From contig WLJO01000017.1 of the NCBI GenBank assembly GCA_009701715.1, positions 1 to 46,337 on the forward strand: a DNA stretch of 46,337 nt, given 5' to 3'. The stretch is from Actinomycetota bacterium. GTDB taxonomy: Bacteria > Actinomycetota > Acidimicrobiia > Acidimicrobiales > Ilumatobacteraceae. Positions within the stretch are counted from its first letter, which is position 1. The number at the start of each line of letters is the position of its first letter. Positions 1 through 8,009 of the stretch are shown piece by piece. The position numbers and the translations under genes are program-made. Below the pieces are notes generated by a model, which did no database searches, was not told where the DNA came from, and saw nothing but the letters and a program-made list of their open reading frames with translations.

Positions 1-102
1 AACAACGGCGGCGGCGGCGGCGGCAACAACGGCGGCGGCGGCAACAACGGCGGCGGCGGCGGCGGCAACAACGGCGGCGGCGGCAACAACGGCGGCGGCG
101 GG
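1..102 (+). repeat. GGC/AAC low-complexity tract encoding an (Asn2-Gly4-6)n linker
   Basis: Five in-frame units of AAC-AAC followed by four or six GGC codons run from the window edge. They encode a flexible Gly/Asn linker ahead of the NlpC/P60 domain. Unit lengths alternate 6,4,6,4,4 glycines, suggesting expansion by slippage in whole codons. The tract may extend beyond the window. Confidence 0.9.
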
Positions 103-486
103 AAGCCGCCGGGCCGCGAGGTTCCGCCCCCGTCACCCGGTGCCAGCGGTGCGGTTGCTGCGGCAAAAAGCCAGATCGGGGTGCGGTACGTGCCCTTCAT
201 GGCCCGGCCCGGAATCGGGTTCGACTGCTCGGGTCTCACCGCGTGGGCATGGGGACGTGCCGGCGTGCGTCTGCCGCACCAGTCCCGGCTCCAGTACATG
301 AACACCGTGCACGTGGATCCGGCAGACGCCGAACCGGGCGACCTGTTGTTCTTCTACAGCCCGATCACCCACGTGGCGATGTACGTCGGCGACGGGTTGA
401 TGATCGATGCGGCCACCCCGCGCTGGCCGATCCGTATCCGGCGCTTCAAGTGGTCAGCCGTCGTCGGTGTCGGCCGCCCGCGCTGA
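1..486 (+). CDS. NlpC/P60 family cell-wall peptidase (C-terminal part)
   Basis: Open at the window edge; 161 residues are visible. The first ~34 residues are a low-complexity linker of Asn-Asn pairs separated by runs of 4-6 Gly, followed by a Pro-rich stretch (KPPGREVPPP). The rest is an NlpC/P60 domain: FDCSG carries the catalytic Cys, and ITHVAMYVG carries the catalytic His. The family cleaves peptidoglycan stem peptides outside the membrane. The signal peptide and any other domain lie outside the window. The Gly/Asn linker suggests a secreted enzyme with its catalytic domain tethered at the C-terminus. Family assignment is firm; the exact bond cleaved cannot be read. Confidence 0.9.
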   Translation, partial: NNGGGGGGNNGGGGNNGGGGGGNNGGGGNNGGGGKPPGREVPPPSPGASGAVAAAKSQIGVRYVPFMARPGIGFDCSGLTAWAWGRAGVRLPHQSRLQYMNTVHVDPADAEPGDLLFFYSPITHVAMYVGDGLMIDAATPRWPIRIRRFKWSAVVGVGRPR

Positions 487-561
487 CCCTGCATCGCTGC
501 AAGCAACGAGCGCCAACCCCTCGGTTAGCCCGGGCACTCGACCCACCGTTAGCGTCTCTGC

Positions 562-996
562 GTGCCCGCTGGTGAACCAACTCCCTCCGCTCAACCCGTC
601 GACGAACTCGGCCGTCCCGACTTCGAGGAACTGGCGCTCCACAAATACATCGGGGTGAAGCTGGTGGACCGGGAACAGCGATACCTCGGGTGCACATTCG
701 TCGTGACCCCGGCGATTGAGGGACGTGAGGGACAGTTGAACGGCGGTGTGCTCTCCGTCATCCTCGACGCTGTCGCGTATCTGGCGCTCGAGCCGTCGCT
801 CGCCGAGAACGAGGACGCCGTCAGCCACGACCTGCACATCTCGATGCTCAAGGCCGTCATGTCCGGCCAGACCGTTCACCTCAAGGGAGATCTCGTGCAA
901 CGTGGTCGTCGTGTTGCTTTCGTTAATGCCGAGGCGCGGGCAGACGGCCGCCTCGTGGCTACCGCTCGGATTACCAAGACGATCATTCAGCGCTGA
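562..996 (+). CDS. PaaI-like hotdog-fold acyl-CoA thioesterase
   Basis: A 144-residue protein with a GTG start 75 bases after the NlpC gene. The segment LNGGVLSVILDAVAYLAL matches the helix of hotdog-fold PaaI-type thioesterases, where the N/D-G-G pattern sits at the active site, and the C-terminal strands (RGRRVAFVNAEARADGRLVATARIT) fit the same fold. The family hydrolyses acyl- or aryl-CoA thioesters in the cytoplasm. Substrate cannot be told. The residues before about position 20 are not conserved-looking, so an internal start is possible. It converges on the DUF4395 gene across a compact hairpin. Confidence 0.75.
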   Translation: MPAGEPTPSAQPVDELGRPDFEELALHKYIGVKLVDREQRYLGCTFVVTPAIEGREGQLNGGVLSVILDAVAYLALEPSLAENEDAVSHDLHISMLKAVMSGQTVHLKGDLVQRGRRVAFVNAEARADGRLVATARITKTIIQR

Positions 997-1000
997 CTGC

Positions 1001-1017
1001 TGCGGGGCCACCCCGCA
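1001..1017. terminator. Short GC hairpin between convergent genes
   Basis: TGCGGGG and CCCCGCA form a perfect 7-bp stem with a 3-base loop. It lies between the thioesterase stop (996) and the DUF4395 stop (1029), which converge. There is no U-tract, as is common in high-GC actinobacteria. A bidirectional terminator role is inferred from position. Confidence 0.5.
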
Positions 1018-1028
1018 ACGCGTGCGGG

Positions 1029-1523
1029 TCAGACGCTGGTGGTAGTACGGCGCAGCGAGAGATCGTTGCACTCCGCGCAGACCGACTCGGGCACGATGCC
1101 AGCCCGCATCAACTGGGCGAACATCCAGCAACCGCAGCAGAAGCCGACGAACGCCTCAAGGCTGGCGGCACCGACGAGGCCGGCGGTCACAATGCGCGCA
1201 ATGCCGGCATTACCGGTGAGCACGAGGATGGACGCCGTGAGTGTGAACACGGCACCGATTGCCTGGGCGAACCGCTTCGGGGCACCGGGCACGAGGGAGT
1301 TGCGGCGGTCGAGACGCGGCGTGAGCACCTTCGTGACCACCTGGGCGAGCGGCGAGAAGCGCGGTCCGGCGGCCACGCGTGCAAGAAATCCGTACGCGAG
1401 CGGGATCAGGATCCACCGCCACCCGGTGATCACGAAAGCGAGCCCCATCGTCACCACTCCCGTGGCGACCAGACGGGCCGAGAGTTCGTTGACCTGCTTG
1501 GGGAACCCGAAAAGCCGACTCAC
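1029..1523 (-). CDS. DUF4395-like membrane protein
   Basis: About 164 residues from a GTG start at 1523. The N-terminus (SRLFGFPKQVNELSARLVATGVV) resembles the conserved FPxxVNExxARLVA opening of DUF4395 proteins, followed by about four hydrophobic segments. A Cys-rich stretch (FCCGCWM) and a C-terminal CAEC follow. The reading frame stays open to 1670, but the extra N-terminal part is Arg-rich and looks like antisense noise, so the GTG just before the conserved block was chosen. No Shine-Dalgarno supports either start. Family members are sometimes found near thioredoxin or rhodanese-like genes; none is adjacent here. Function unknown. Confidence 0.7.
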   Translation of the reverse strand: MSRLFGFPKQVNELSARLVATGVVTMGLAFVITGWRWILIPLAYGFLARVAAGPRFSPLAQVVTKVLTPRLDRRNSLVPGAPKRFAQAIGAVFTLTASILVLTGNAGIARIVTAGLVGAASLEAFVGFCCGCWMFAQLMRAGIVPESVCAECNDLSLRRTTTSV

Positions 1524-1704
1524 GAAGTCAAGTTTGCCAGGCAGGCGACGAAAGTCAAACGCCGGGCCTTCGTCTGCCCACCGCAGGGCCGGGCGAACCC
1601 CGGCAGTAGGCTGAGGACGTTGGCGGCATCGCCGCAAACGCCCCCGGGCAAGTGGTTCATGCAGTTGCATCGGACCATTTCAGCGTGGGTTTTGTGAAGG
1701 ATTT

Positions 1705-1776
1705 CGGGGAGTGGCGCAGCGGTAGCGTTCCTGCTTTGGGAGCAGGAGGTCGGGAGTTCGAATCTCCTCTCCCCGA
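1705..1776 (+). tRNA. tRNA-Pro (anticodon UGG)
   Basis: The acceptor arms CGGGGAG and CTCCCCG pair perfectly. The anticodon stem CCTGC/GCAGG encloses the loop TTTGGGA, giving anticodon TGG (proline). The T-loop is TTCGAAT and the discriminator is A. CCA is not encoded. It sits 25 bases upstream of the candidate MarR operator of the ABC operon. Confidence 0.95.
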
Positions 1777-1801
1777 CGAAGACGTACCTTTCGGTGGGTC
1801 A

Positions 1802-1823
1802 ATAGTTGGGTTTTGTCAACTAT
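1802..1823. promoter_or_regulatory. Candidate MarR-type operator upstream of drrA-drrB-marR
   Basis: Perfect inverted repeat ATAGTTG / CAACTAT with an 8-base spacer, just upstream of the ABC transporter gene. The TAGTTG...CAACTA shape is typical of MarR-family operators, and a MarR regulator is the last gene of the operon, so autoregulation of the exporter operon is the natural reading. The site also covers a TTG (1806) that would otherwise open the longest reading frame, which argues that translation starts further down. Binding is inferred. Confidence 0.55.
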
Positions 1824-1841
1824 CGGGGCAGAGTCATCATC

Positions 1842-2900
1842 GTGAACTCCTCCCCCGCCCCGGGCACCCCCATGATCGAGGTCTCCGGGATCACCAAAGC
1901 GTTCGGCTCTACAAAAGCACTCACCGGTGTGAGCCTCACCGTCGAGCGCGGAACCGTCCTCGGACTGCTCGGGCCGAACGGCGCCGGCAAGACAACCTTG
2001 GTCCGGATCCTCGCAACACTCATGCATCCGGATTCCGGTACTGCCCGGATCAACGGCATCGACGTACTCGCAGAGCCTCAGCGCGCACGTGGGCTCATCG
2101 GTCTCGCCGGCCAATACGCCGCGGTCGATGAACTGCTCACCGGTCGCGAGAACCTCGAGATGGTCGGCCGTCTCTACGGCCTCTCCCGTACGGACTCAGC
2201 AGCACGGGCGAATGAGACCCTCGAGCGCCTCACGCTCACCGAGGCCGCCGATCGTCCCGTGAAGACCTACTCCGGCGGTATGCGACGCCGACTGGATCTC
2301 GGGGCATCCCTCGTCGGGCGCCCCATCGTGCTCATTCTCGACGAGCCGACCACCGGACTCGATCCGCGCACGCGCTCGGAACTGTGGCAATTCATCACGG
2401 ACCTCGTGGCGCAGGGCACCACGGTGCTCCTCACCACGCAATACCTCGAGGAGGCCGACGTGCTCGCCGACAGGATCGTGGTACTCGACCGCGGCGGGAT
2501 CATCGCCGAGGGAACGGCTGACGAGCTGAAGGCCAAGCAGGGGGGCGACGTCGTCGACGTCAAGCCGGTCGACCCCGACAACATCCCGCGCATTGCTGAA
2601 CTGCTGTCGGACATTGCCGGGCAACCCCAGATCGATGTTCGCACCGGAAGGGTGCTCGTCCCCGTCGGGGATCTCAGGGGCGTCGACGTGCTGACCACCG
2701 TGGCGCGGATGATCTCTGACAGCGGGATCGAGCTCGACGACCTGGCGATCCGACGACCGTCGCTCGACGACGTGTTCCTCGCACTCACCGGACACGCTGC
2801 AGAGCAAACCGATGGCGGCACCGGAGCCACCGACGAGGAGACAGCCCCGTCCACGAAGCGAGCGTCGAGACGGTCCAAGCGGACGGAGAGGGCGGCCTGA
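1842..2900 (+). CDS. DrrA-like ABC exporter ATP-binding protein
   Basis: 352 residues from GTG 1842; the first ABC-like residues (MIEVSG) begin at ATG 1872, which is the other plausible start. Visible motifs are Walker A GPNGAGKT (44-51), Q-loop Gln91, signature YSGGM (143-147) and Walker B VLILDEP (163-169), followed by the C-terminal extension ending in RRPSLDDVFLALTG that marks the daunorubicin-resistance (DrrA) subfamily. The tail after ~315 is charged and low-complexity. It energises export of a hydrophobic compound with the permease that follows one base later. The substrate is not deducible; drug or lipid export is usual for the family. Confidence 0.93.
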   Translation: MNSSPAPGTPMIEVSGITKAFGSTKALTGVSLTVERGTVLGLLGPNGAGKTTLVRILATLMHPDSGTARINGIDVLAEPQRARGLIGLAGQYAAVDELLTGRENLEMVGRLYGLSRTDSAARANETLERLTLTEAADRPVKTYSGGMRRRLDLGASLVGRPIVLILDEPTTGLDPRTRSELWQFITDLVAQGTTVLLTTQYLEEADVLADRIVVLDRGGIIAEGTADELKAKQGGDVVDVKPVDPDNIPRIAELLSDIAGQPQIDVRTGRVLVPVGDLRGVDVLTTVARMISDSGIELDDLAIRRPSLDDVFLALTGHAAEQTDGGTGATDEETAPSTKRASRRSKRTERAA

Positions 2901-2901
2901 G

Positions 2902-3684
2902 ATGAGCACCGGAATCAGCCGAATGGTCACCGATTCGATCGTCGTTACCAAGCGGAATCTCATCAGGATGCGCCGACTCCCCGAGGCGATCTTCTTCAAC
3001 TCCGTGCAGCCCGTCATGTTCGTGCTGCTGTTCCGCTACGTGTTCGGTGGAGCCATCAACACCGGCGGGGAATACGTCAACTTCCTCATTCCGGGCATCC
3101 TCGTGCAGACCTCGTTGTTCGGCGGTGCCGGCACAGCGATCGGCCTCAACGAGGACATGGGCAAGGGGATCATCGACCGCTTCCGCTCGCTCCCGATGGC
3201 CCGCTCGGCAGTTCTCACGGGGCGCATCCTCGCGGACGTCGCGCGCAACGTCTTCGTGGTGCTCCTCATGCTCGCCGTCGGCACCGCAGTGGGGTTCCGC
3301 TTCAACAACGGTTTCTTCCCGGCGATCGCGGCAATCGCTGTGCTCTTGCTGTTCGGCATGGCGTTCAGTTGGATGTTCGCGCTCGTCGGGCTCTCCGTGA
3401 AGACGGCCGAGAGCGCACAGATCGCCTCGTTCCTCCCAGTGTTCCCGCTCACATTCGCGGCGTCCACCTTCGTCCCGCTCGACAGCATGCCCGGCTGGCT
3501 CCAGGTGTTCGCCCGCAACCAACCCGTGTCGCACGCCGTCAACGCCGTCCGCAAACTCACCCAGGGCTCAGCGGTGCAGGGCATCAACCTGGCAGCCGAG
3601 GTTTGGCTCACACTCGCGTGGAGCGGCGGCATCACCATCGTGTTCGCCACCCTTGCGATCCGCAAGTACCGCAAGGTGGACTGA
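2902..3684 (+). CDS. DrrB-like ABC-2 type permease
   Basis: 260 residues; ATG one base after the ATPase stop. It has about six hydrophobic segments and the ABC-2 pattern: an N-terminal KRNLIRMRRLPEAIFF amphipathic entry, a first membrane segment ending FRYVFGGAI, the loop NEDMGKGIIDRFRSLPMARS typical of the coupling region, and a late QPVSHAVNAVRKL block characteristic of DrrB-type permeases. It forms the membrane channel of the exporter with the preceding ATPase. The stop overlaps the start of the MarR gene in a TGATGA arrangement, indicating translational coupling. Confidence 0.92.
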   Translation: MSTGISRMVTDSIVVTKRNLIRMRRLPEAIFFNSVQPVMFVLLFRYVFGGAINTGGEYVNFLIPGILVQTSLFGGAGTAIGLNEDMGKGIIDRFRSLPMARSAVLTGRILADVARNVFVVLLMLAVGTAVGFRFNNGFFPAIAAIAVLLLFGMAFSWMFALVGLSVKTAESAQIASFLPVFPLTFAASTFVPLDSMPGWLQVFARNQPVSHAVNAVRKLTQGSAVQGINLAAEVWLTLAWSGGITIVFATLAIRKYRKVD

Positions 3685-4100
3685 TGAGGGCACCGACATC
3701 AGCGGCACTTCAGATCCTGAGCACCCGGATCACCGGCCTGCTCGACTGTCTCTCGCAGGGACTGCACGGTGAGTTGCGCGCGCAGGACCTCACACCCCCG
3801 CTGGCGATGACACTGCGCCTGCTCGATGAGCCGAGATCGATGCGTTCGCTCGCCGACGCGCATCACTGCGATGCCAGCAACATCACCGGCATCGTGGACC
3901 GTCTCGAGAAGCGGGGGCTCGTGGAGCGCTGTGCTGACCCGACGGACCGCCGGGTAACGGTCATCCGGCGATCCCCGGCAGGCGACGCCATGCGTGCCCG
4001 TCTCGTCGGTGCCGCGTTCGGCACCCTGGCTGGTCTCGGGACGCTTTCCGATACGGAACTCGATCAACTCAACGATCTGCTCGCCAGGCTCGTCGGCTGA
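3684..4100 (+). CDS. MarR-family transcriptional regulator
   Basis: 138 residues with a winged helix. LADAHHCDASNITGIVDRLEKRGLVER is the helix-turn-helix and recognition helix, followed by the wing DPTDRRVTVIRRSPAG, the classic MarR DxRxxxV signature. The ATG overlaps the permease stop, so it is the third gene of the exporter operon. The likely role is ligand-responsive repression of this operon through the inverted repeat at 1802-1823. The ligand is unknown. The stop abuts the convergent SDR stop with no gap. Confidence 0.9.
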   Translation: MRAPTSAALQILSTRITGLLDCLSQGLHGELRAQDLTPPLAMTLRLLDEPRSMRSLADAHHCDASNITGIVDRLEKRGLVERCADPTDRRVTVIRRSPAGDAMRARLVGAAFGTLAGLGTLSDTELDQLNDLLARLVG

Positions 4101-4883
4101 TCAGGAACTCCACCCACCGCTGAACGAGAAGAACTGCCCGGTCTGGAAGCGGGACCGGCCGTCCAGCAGCACTGCAGTGAACTCAGCAAGCTCGTCGAGC
4201 TCACCGAGCCGGTGCATCGGAACAGCAGCAAGCACGCGCTCAGCCCGGGATGCATCGGACATTCCGTTTGCGTCCCGGAAGCCCGGGAAGTTCATGAAGT
4301 TCGTGCCGATCGCGTTCACGGTGATTCCGCTATCCGCGTGCTCGAGCCCAACCGCTCGCACGAGCGCGTTCGCCCCGGCCCGGGTGGCCGAATAGAGCGA
4401 GACCTTCGGCTCGGGCCGCGCACCCGCCGCGCTCGTGAACACGATGACCTGACCGGACCGGGCCTCAAGCATCGGGGGGAGGACCGCCTGCAACCCGTGG
4501 AACACCATGTCGAGGTTGAAGCGCTTCTGCTGCTCCCACGTCTCCGGGGTTGCCTGCAGGAAGCGTCCGGCGGCGATCAGGCCGGTCACGAGGCAACAGG
4601 CATCCAGCCGTCCGTAAGTGGACAGCGCAGTCTCCACACATTCCTGATTGCCCTCAGCGGTGGAGAGGTCCGCGTCTCGGACCACCGTTGCCGCCGAACC
4701 CAGTGCGCCGAGTTCCTCCACCAGGGCCTCGACCACCTGATCGGGAGTGTCCATCGTGTTGCGTCCCGGTGCAGGGACGTGGAGCACGAAGTCATGGGCC
4801 GAGCGGGCGAGGACCCGCGCGAGCGACGGGCCGACATACGTGTGGGCATTGGTGATGAGACAAACCGGGCGGGGCGACGTCAT
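4101..4883 (-). CDS. Short-chain dehydrogenase/reductase with altered motifs
   Basis: 260 residues of Rossmann SDR fold. The overall layout is intact: Asn123 (FNLDMVFHG), Ser151 (FTSAAGA), Tyr164 and the C-terminal FSFSGGW. Two signature sites deviate. The cofactor loop reads TNAHTYVG rather than TGxxxGxG, and the catalytic YxxxK is YSATR, with Arg168 in place of Lys. The protein may therefore be an atypical reductase or a non-catalytic SDR. It stands alone on the minus strand, convergent with marR and downstream of no obvious partner. Substrate unknown. Confidence 0.85.
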   Translation of the reverse strand: MTSPRPVCLITNAHTYVGPSLARVLARSAHDFVLHVPAPGRNTMDTPDQVVEALVEELGALGSAATVVRDADLSTAEGNQECVETALSTYGRLDACCLVTGLIAAGRFLQATPETWEQQKRFNLDMVFHGLQAVLPPMLEARSGQVIVFTSAAGARPEPKVSLYSATRAGANALVRAVGLEHADSGITVNAIGTNFMNFPGFRDANGMSDASRAERVLAAVPMHRLGELDELAEFTAVLLDGRSRFQTGQFFSFSGGWSS

Positions 4884-4907
4884 GCCTCGAACCTAAACCG
4901 CAGTCCT

Positions 4908-5465
4908 TCAGGCCCCAAACTTCGGGTACGTGTCGGTCATCATCATCGAGTACGAACTCACCCGCGCCATGAACTGATGGACCTTGAGCAGGAAGTTGAA
5001 CATCCCCTGCGGGTGCTTTCCGGTAATCACGATGGTGAACCAAGAGATCGCGGTGACGATCTCCGCGCCGATCAAGACGAAGATCGCCACAATCATCGCC
5101 GGGATCACCATGATGAACCGGAAGAAGTTCGTCAGCCTGTTCGCCTTGGCGACGTACTCAAAGGAGTACGTCGTCGGTTCGCCGTTCGGCTCTGAACCGA
5201 TGTTCGGCCACTTGTCGAACATCAAGCCGTAGTAGGACCACACCCTCGCTGCATACGAAAGCCAACTGTTCTGCATGCGCCAGATGCCCTCGTTGCGCTT
5301 GCCGGTGAACAGAATGATCCACCACTGGACGAACGTGAGCAGTTGGATCAACCACTGCCACGCCGTTAGGACGATGTGATGCGGGATGACGAGCAGCAGC
5401 CGGAAGAGCGTGCTGAGCCTGCTTCGCTTCTCGAGGTTCTCGATGGAGAACGACAACGCTGACAT
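4908..5465 (-). CDS. DUF4389 membrane protein with internal duplication
   Basis: 185 residues from ATG 5465, preceded by AAGGGGATCCTC, a good Shine-Dalgarno. Two homologous halves are visible. RLSTLFRLLLVIPH...FTGKRNEGIWRMQNSWL...WSYYGLMFDKWP is echoed by NRLTNFFRFIMVIPA...ITGKHPQGMFNFLLKVHQF...SSYSMMMTDTYP. Each half has one or two membrane helices, an [F/I]TGK turn and an aromatic end. This fits DUF4389, a family of unknown function common in actinobacteria. It lies downstream of fbiC on the same strand. Confidence 0.85.
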   Translation of the reverse strand: MSALSFSIENLEKRSRLSTLFRLLLVIPHHIVLTAWQWLIQLLTFVQWWIILFTGKRNEGIWRMQNSWLSYAARVWSYYGLMFDKWPNIGSEPNGEPTTYSFEYVAKANRLTNFFRFIMVIPAMIVAIFVLIGAEIVTAISWFTIVITGKHPQGMFNFLLKVHQFMARVSSYSMMMTDTYPKFGA

Positions 5466-5566
5466 GAGGATCCCCTTCCTCTTGACGAGTAATGGTCTAC
5501 AACCGTCGGGAATATAGCCCATCGCCAGCCGTTTCGCTGGACTACTCAGGCTCCAGAGGCGGATGC

Positions 5567-7942
5567 CTAGGCCGCAGGTGCAGGATCCACGCGCCCGTAG
5601 CGCGTCGTGCGCTGAGCGAGCGTTCGCCCCATCCCCTCGATGATCTCCGCGAAGTCACCTGGCTCGAGGCCCTGACCGTGCGATGCACCGGCTGCCCTGC
5701 TGATGTTCTCGTTCATCAGCGTTCCCCCGAGGTCGTTCACACCGGCGTTCAGGAGTTGACGAACCCCCGGACGACCGATCTTCACCCACGATGCCTGGAT
5801 GTTGTGGATGTGCCCGTGGTACGCGATCCGCCCGACGGCGTGCATGAGCACAGTCTCGCGGAAGGTCGGCCCGCGACGCGCCTTGCGCTGCAGATAGATG
5901 GGCGACGCCATGTGCACGAACGGGAGTGGCACGAACTCGGTGAACCCACCAGACCGCTTCTGAAGGTCACGGGTGCGGACAAGGTGTCTTGCCCAGTGAA
6001 CCGGATTCTCGATGGACCCGAACATGATCGTCACGTTCGAGGCGAGCCCAACGGAATGGGCCACCTCGTGGCAGTCGAGCCACTGCTGCGTGTTGATCTT
6101 GTCGGGGCACAGCACGGCCCGCACCTCGTCATCGAGGATCTCGGCGGCGGTACCGGGCAGGCTTCCGAGCCCTGCATCGCGCAAGCGTCCGAGATACACG
6201 TCAAGGGGTTCACCGAGTCGGCGCGCTCCTTCGGTGACCTCGAGCGCGGTGAAGCCGTGCACGTGAATGTCCGGCGCCGCTTCCTTCACGGCCCTGCAGA
6301 CGTCGATGTAGTAGTCGCCGTCGAAATCGGGGTGGATGCCCCCCTGGAGCGTCACCTCGGTGGCCCCGAGGTCCCACGCCTCCCGCACACGCTCGGCGAC
6401 ATCCTCAAGCGTGAGCAGATAGGGCTTGCCGCGGAGATTGAGCGACATCGGCCCCTTGGAGAAGCCGCAGAACTTGCACTTGAACGTGCAGATGTTCGTG
6501 TAGTTGATGTTCCGGTTGTGAACCCACGTGACCGTGTCTCCGATCACCTCGCGACGCAGTTGGTCCGCGAACTCCGCGATTGCCACCACCTCCGGCCCGC
6601 GAGCACTGAACAGGGCCGTGAGTTCCTCGACACCGGGCTCCTGTCCGGCGCGCACTCCGGCGAGCACCTCGGCAACAACACCCTTCAACGGCGCGGACGC
6701 GTGCACCAGCAACGGCGCCGACGCGTGCACCAACAACGGCGGGGTGTCGTTCGATCCGGAATACCAGGCAGTGGAGCGCGGGCCGACGAGCACGACGTCC
6801 GCCCCATCACTCGTCTCGACCGTTCCCGAGACGCGCTCGGGGAAGTGGGCGCCCGAATCGTCCCGTCCCAGCGCCTCGGCGTCGGATCGGTCAAGCACGG
6901 GAAAGCGCATCGCGCTGTCGAGCCAGCGGAGTGGCTGGGCAGCGAACTCCGGGTAGATCGTGAGGCGCGGTGCGAGCGTGTCACCGCGGGCCTCGGTGGC
7001 CTCGCGTAGGAGGTCCAGTGCGGGCCACGGACGCTCCGGGTTGACGTGGTCTGCTGTTACGGGGGAGACGCCGCCCCAGTCGTCGATGCCGGCGTCGAGG
7101 AGCACCCCGAAATCGTCCGTGAGATTGGGGGGAGCCTGCAGATGGATCTCCGGCGGGAGGATGTGGCGCGCCGCGGCGATGGTCCAGAGGTAGTCGTCGG
7201 GCGGGCAGGCAGGGGCACGGCGCATGACGGTGAGCGGCTTGGGCAGGAAGTTCTGCACGATCACCTCCTGCACGTGACCGAAGCGGGCGTGGTGCTCCGC
7301 GATGACCCGCAGCGCGTAGAGGCGGTCAGCCCGGCTCTCGCCGATACCCACGAGGATTCCCGTGGTGAACGGGATCGCCAGAGCACCGGCGGCCTCAAGT
7401 GTCGCAAGGCGTCGCTCAGGACGCTTGTCCGGAGCACCCCGATGGCACTCCAGTTCGCCATTCAGCGATTCGAGCATCATGCCCTGGCTTGCCGAGCCGG
7501 CCCGCAGGACCGCGAGTTCGTCGTGGTACAGCGCCCCCGCGTTCGCGTGGGGCAGCAACCCGGTTGCCTCGAGCACCAACTTGCACATCGCTGCGAGGTA
7601 GTCCACCGTCGACGCATAACCACGCTCGGCCAGCCACGCTGCCGCTGCCGGATAGCGGTCCTCCGGTCGCTCGCCGAGCGTGAACAGCGCCTCGTGACAA
7701 CCGCGTCGCGCTCCTGCGCGGGCGATCTGGAGCACCTCTTCGGGTTCGAGGAACAGCGAACGGGCTTGGGACGGCGACTCCGCAAATGTGCAGTACCCGC
7801 AGGAGTCGTTACAGAGCGTGGTGAGCGGGATGAACACCTTGGGCGAGTACGTCACCCGGGTGCCGTACTGGGCTCGCTTGATCGCGCTAGCCGACGCCAA
7901 GAGGTCGGCGAGCGGGGTGTCGAAGAGACCTTGGTCGTCCAT
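5567..7942 (-). CDS. fbiC: Bifunctional FO synthase (CofG-CofH fusion)
   Basis: 791 residues carrying two radical-SAM modules. The N-terminal CofG half has CNDSCGYC (Cys44, 48, 51) and the C-terminal CofH half has CTFKCKFC (Cys485, 489, 492), with conserved EVTLQGGIHP and NVTIMFGSIE blocks. The enzyme joins tyrosine with 5-amino-6-ribitylaminouracil to make FO, the deazaflavin core of coenzyme F420. Length and order match actinobacterial FbiC. The linker contains a tandem duplication of LLVHASAP (403-418). Its divergent neighbour ribD acts in the pathway that supplies the ribitylaminouracil substrate, and an LLM-type oxidoreductase in the window is a plausible F420 user. Confidence 0.96.
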   Translation of the reverse strand: MDDQGLFDTPLADLLASASAIKRAQYGTRVTYSPKVFIPLTTLCNDSCGYCTFAESPSQARSLFLEPEEVLQIARAGARRGCHEALFTLGERPEDRYPAAAAWLAERGYASTVDYLAAMCKLVLEATGLLPHANAGALYHDELAVLRAGSASQGMMLESLNGELECHRGAPDKRPERRLATLEAAGALAIPFTTGILVGIGESRADRLYALRVIAEHHARFGHVQEVIVQNFLPKPLTVMRRAPACPPDDYLWTIAAARHILPPEIHLQAPPNLTDDFGVLLDAGIDDWGGVSPVTADHVNPERPWPALDLLREATEARGDTLAPRLTIYPEFAAQPLRWLDSAMRFPVLDRSDAEALGRDDSGAHFPERVSGTVETSDGADVVLVGPRSTAWYSGSNDTPPLLVHASAPLLVHASAPLKGVVAEVLAGVRAGQEPGVEELTALFSARGPEVVAIAEFADQLRREVIGDTVTWVHNRNINYTNICTFKCKFCGFSKGPMSLNLRGKPYLLTLEDVAERVREAWDLGATEVTLQGGIHPDFDGDYYIDVCRAVKEAAPDIHVHGFTALEVTEGARRLGEPLDVYLGRLRDAGLGSLPGTAAEILDDEVRAVLCPDKINTQQWLDCHEVAHSVGLASNVTIMFGSIENPVHWARHLVRTRDLQKRSGGFTEFVPLPFVHMASPIYLQRKARRGPTFRETVLMHAVGRIAYHGHIHNIQASWVKIGRPGVRQLLNAGVNDLGGTLMNENISRAAGASHGQGLEPGDFAEIIEGMGRTLAQRTTRYGRVDPAPAA
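6689..6736 (-). repeat. 24-bp tandem duplication inside fbiC linker
   Basis: Two adjacent 24-base units (6689-6712 and 6713-6736) differ at two positions and encode LLVHASAP twice, in frame. They fall between the CofG and CofH modules, where length variation is probably tolerated. Confidence 0.9.
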
Positions 7943-7958
7943 GCGTCAACCCTAACCT

Positions 7959-7985
7959 GAGTAAGTCTGTTTTTCGAACTCACTC
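7959..7985. promoter_or_regulatory. Candidate operator in the fbiC / hxlR-ribD divergent promoter
   Basis: GAGTAAGT and ACTCACTC are inverted repeats (7 of 8 match) separated by 11 bases that contain a T-run. The site lies between the fbiC start (7942) and the hxlR start (8010), so one bound protein could control both directions. The HxlR regulator encoded next to it is the obvious candidate. This is inferred from position and symmetry only. Confidence 0.4.
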
Positions 7986-8009
7986 CCCGGGTCCCGATAG
8001 CGTGCGGTC

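Noticed and set aside
5525-5540. CCAGC/GCTGG hairpin between fbiC and the DUF4389 gene
   Set aside because: Only five base pairs and no U-tract; not enough to call a terminator.
5492-7009. 505-residue plus-strand open frame opposite fbiC
   Set aside because: Antisense shadow of FO synthase; His/Arg/Val-rich and without recognisable motifs.
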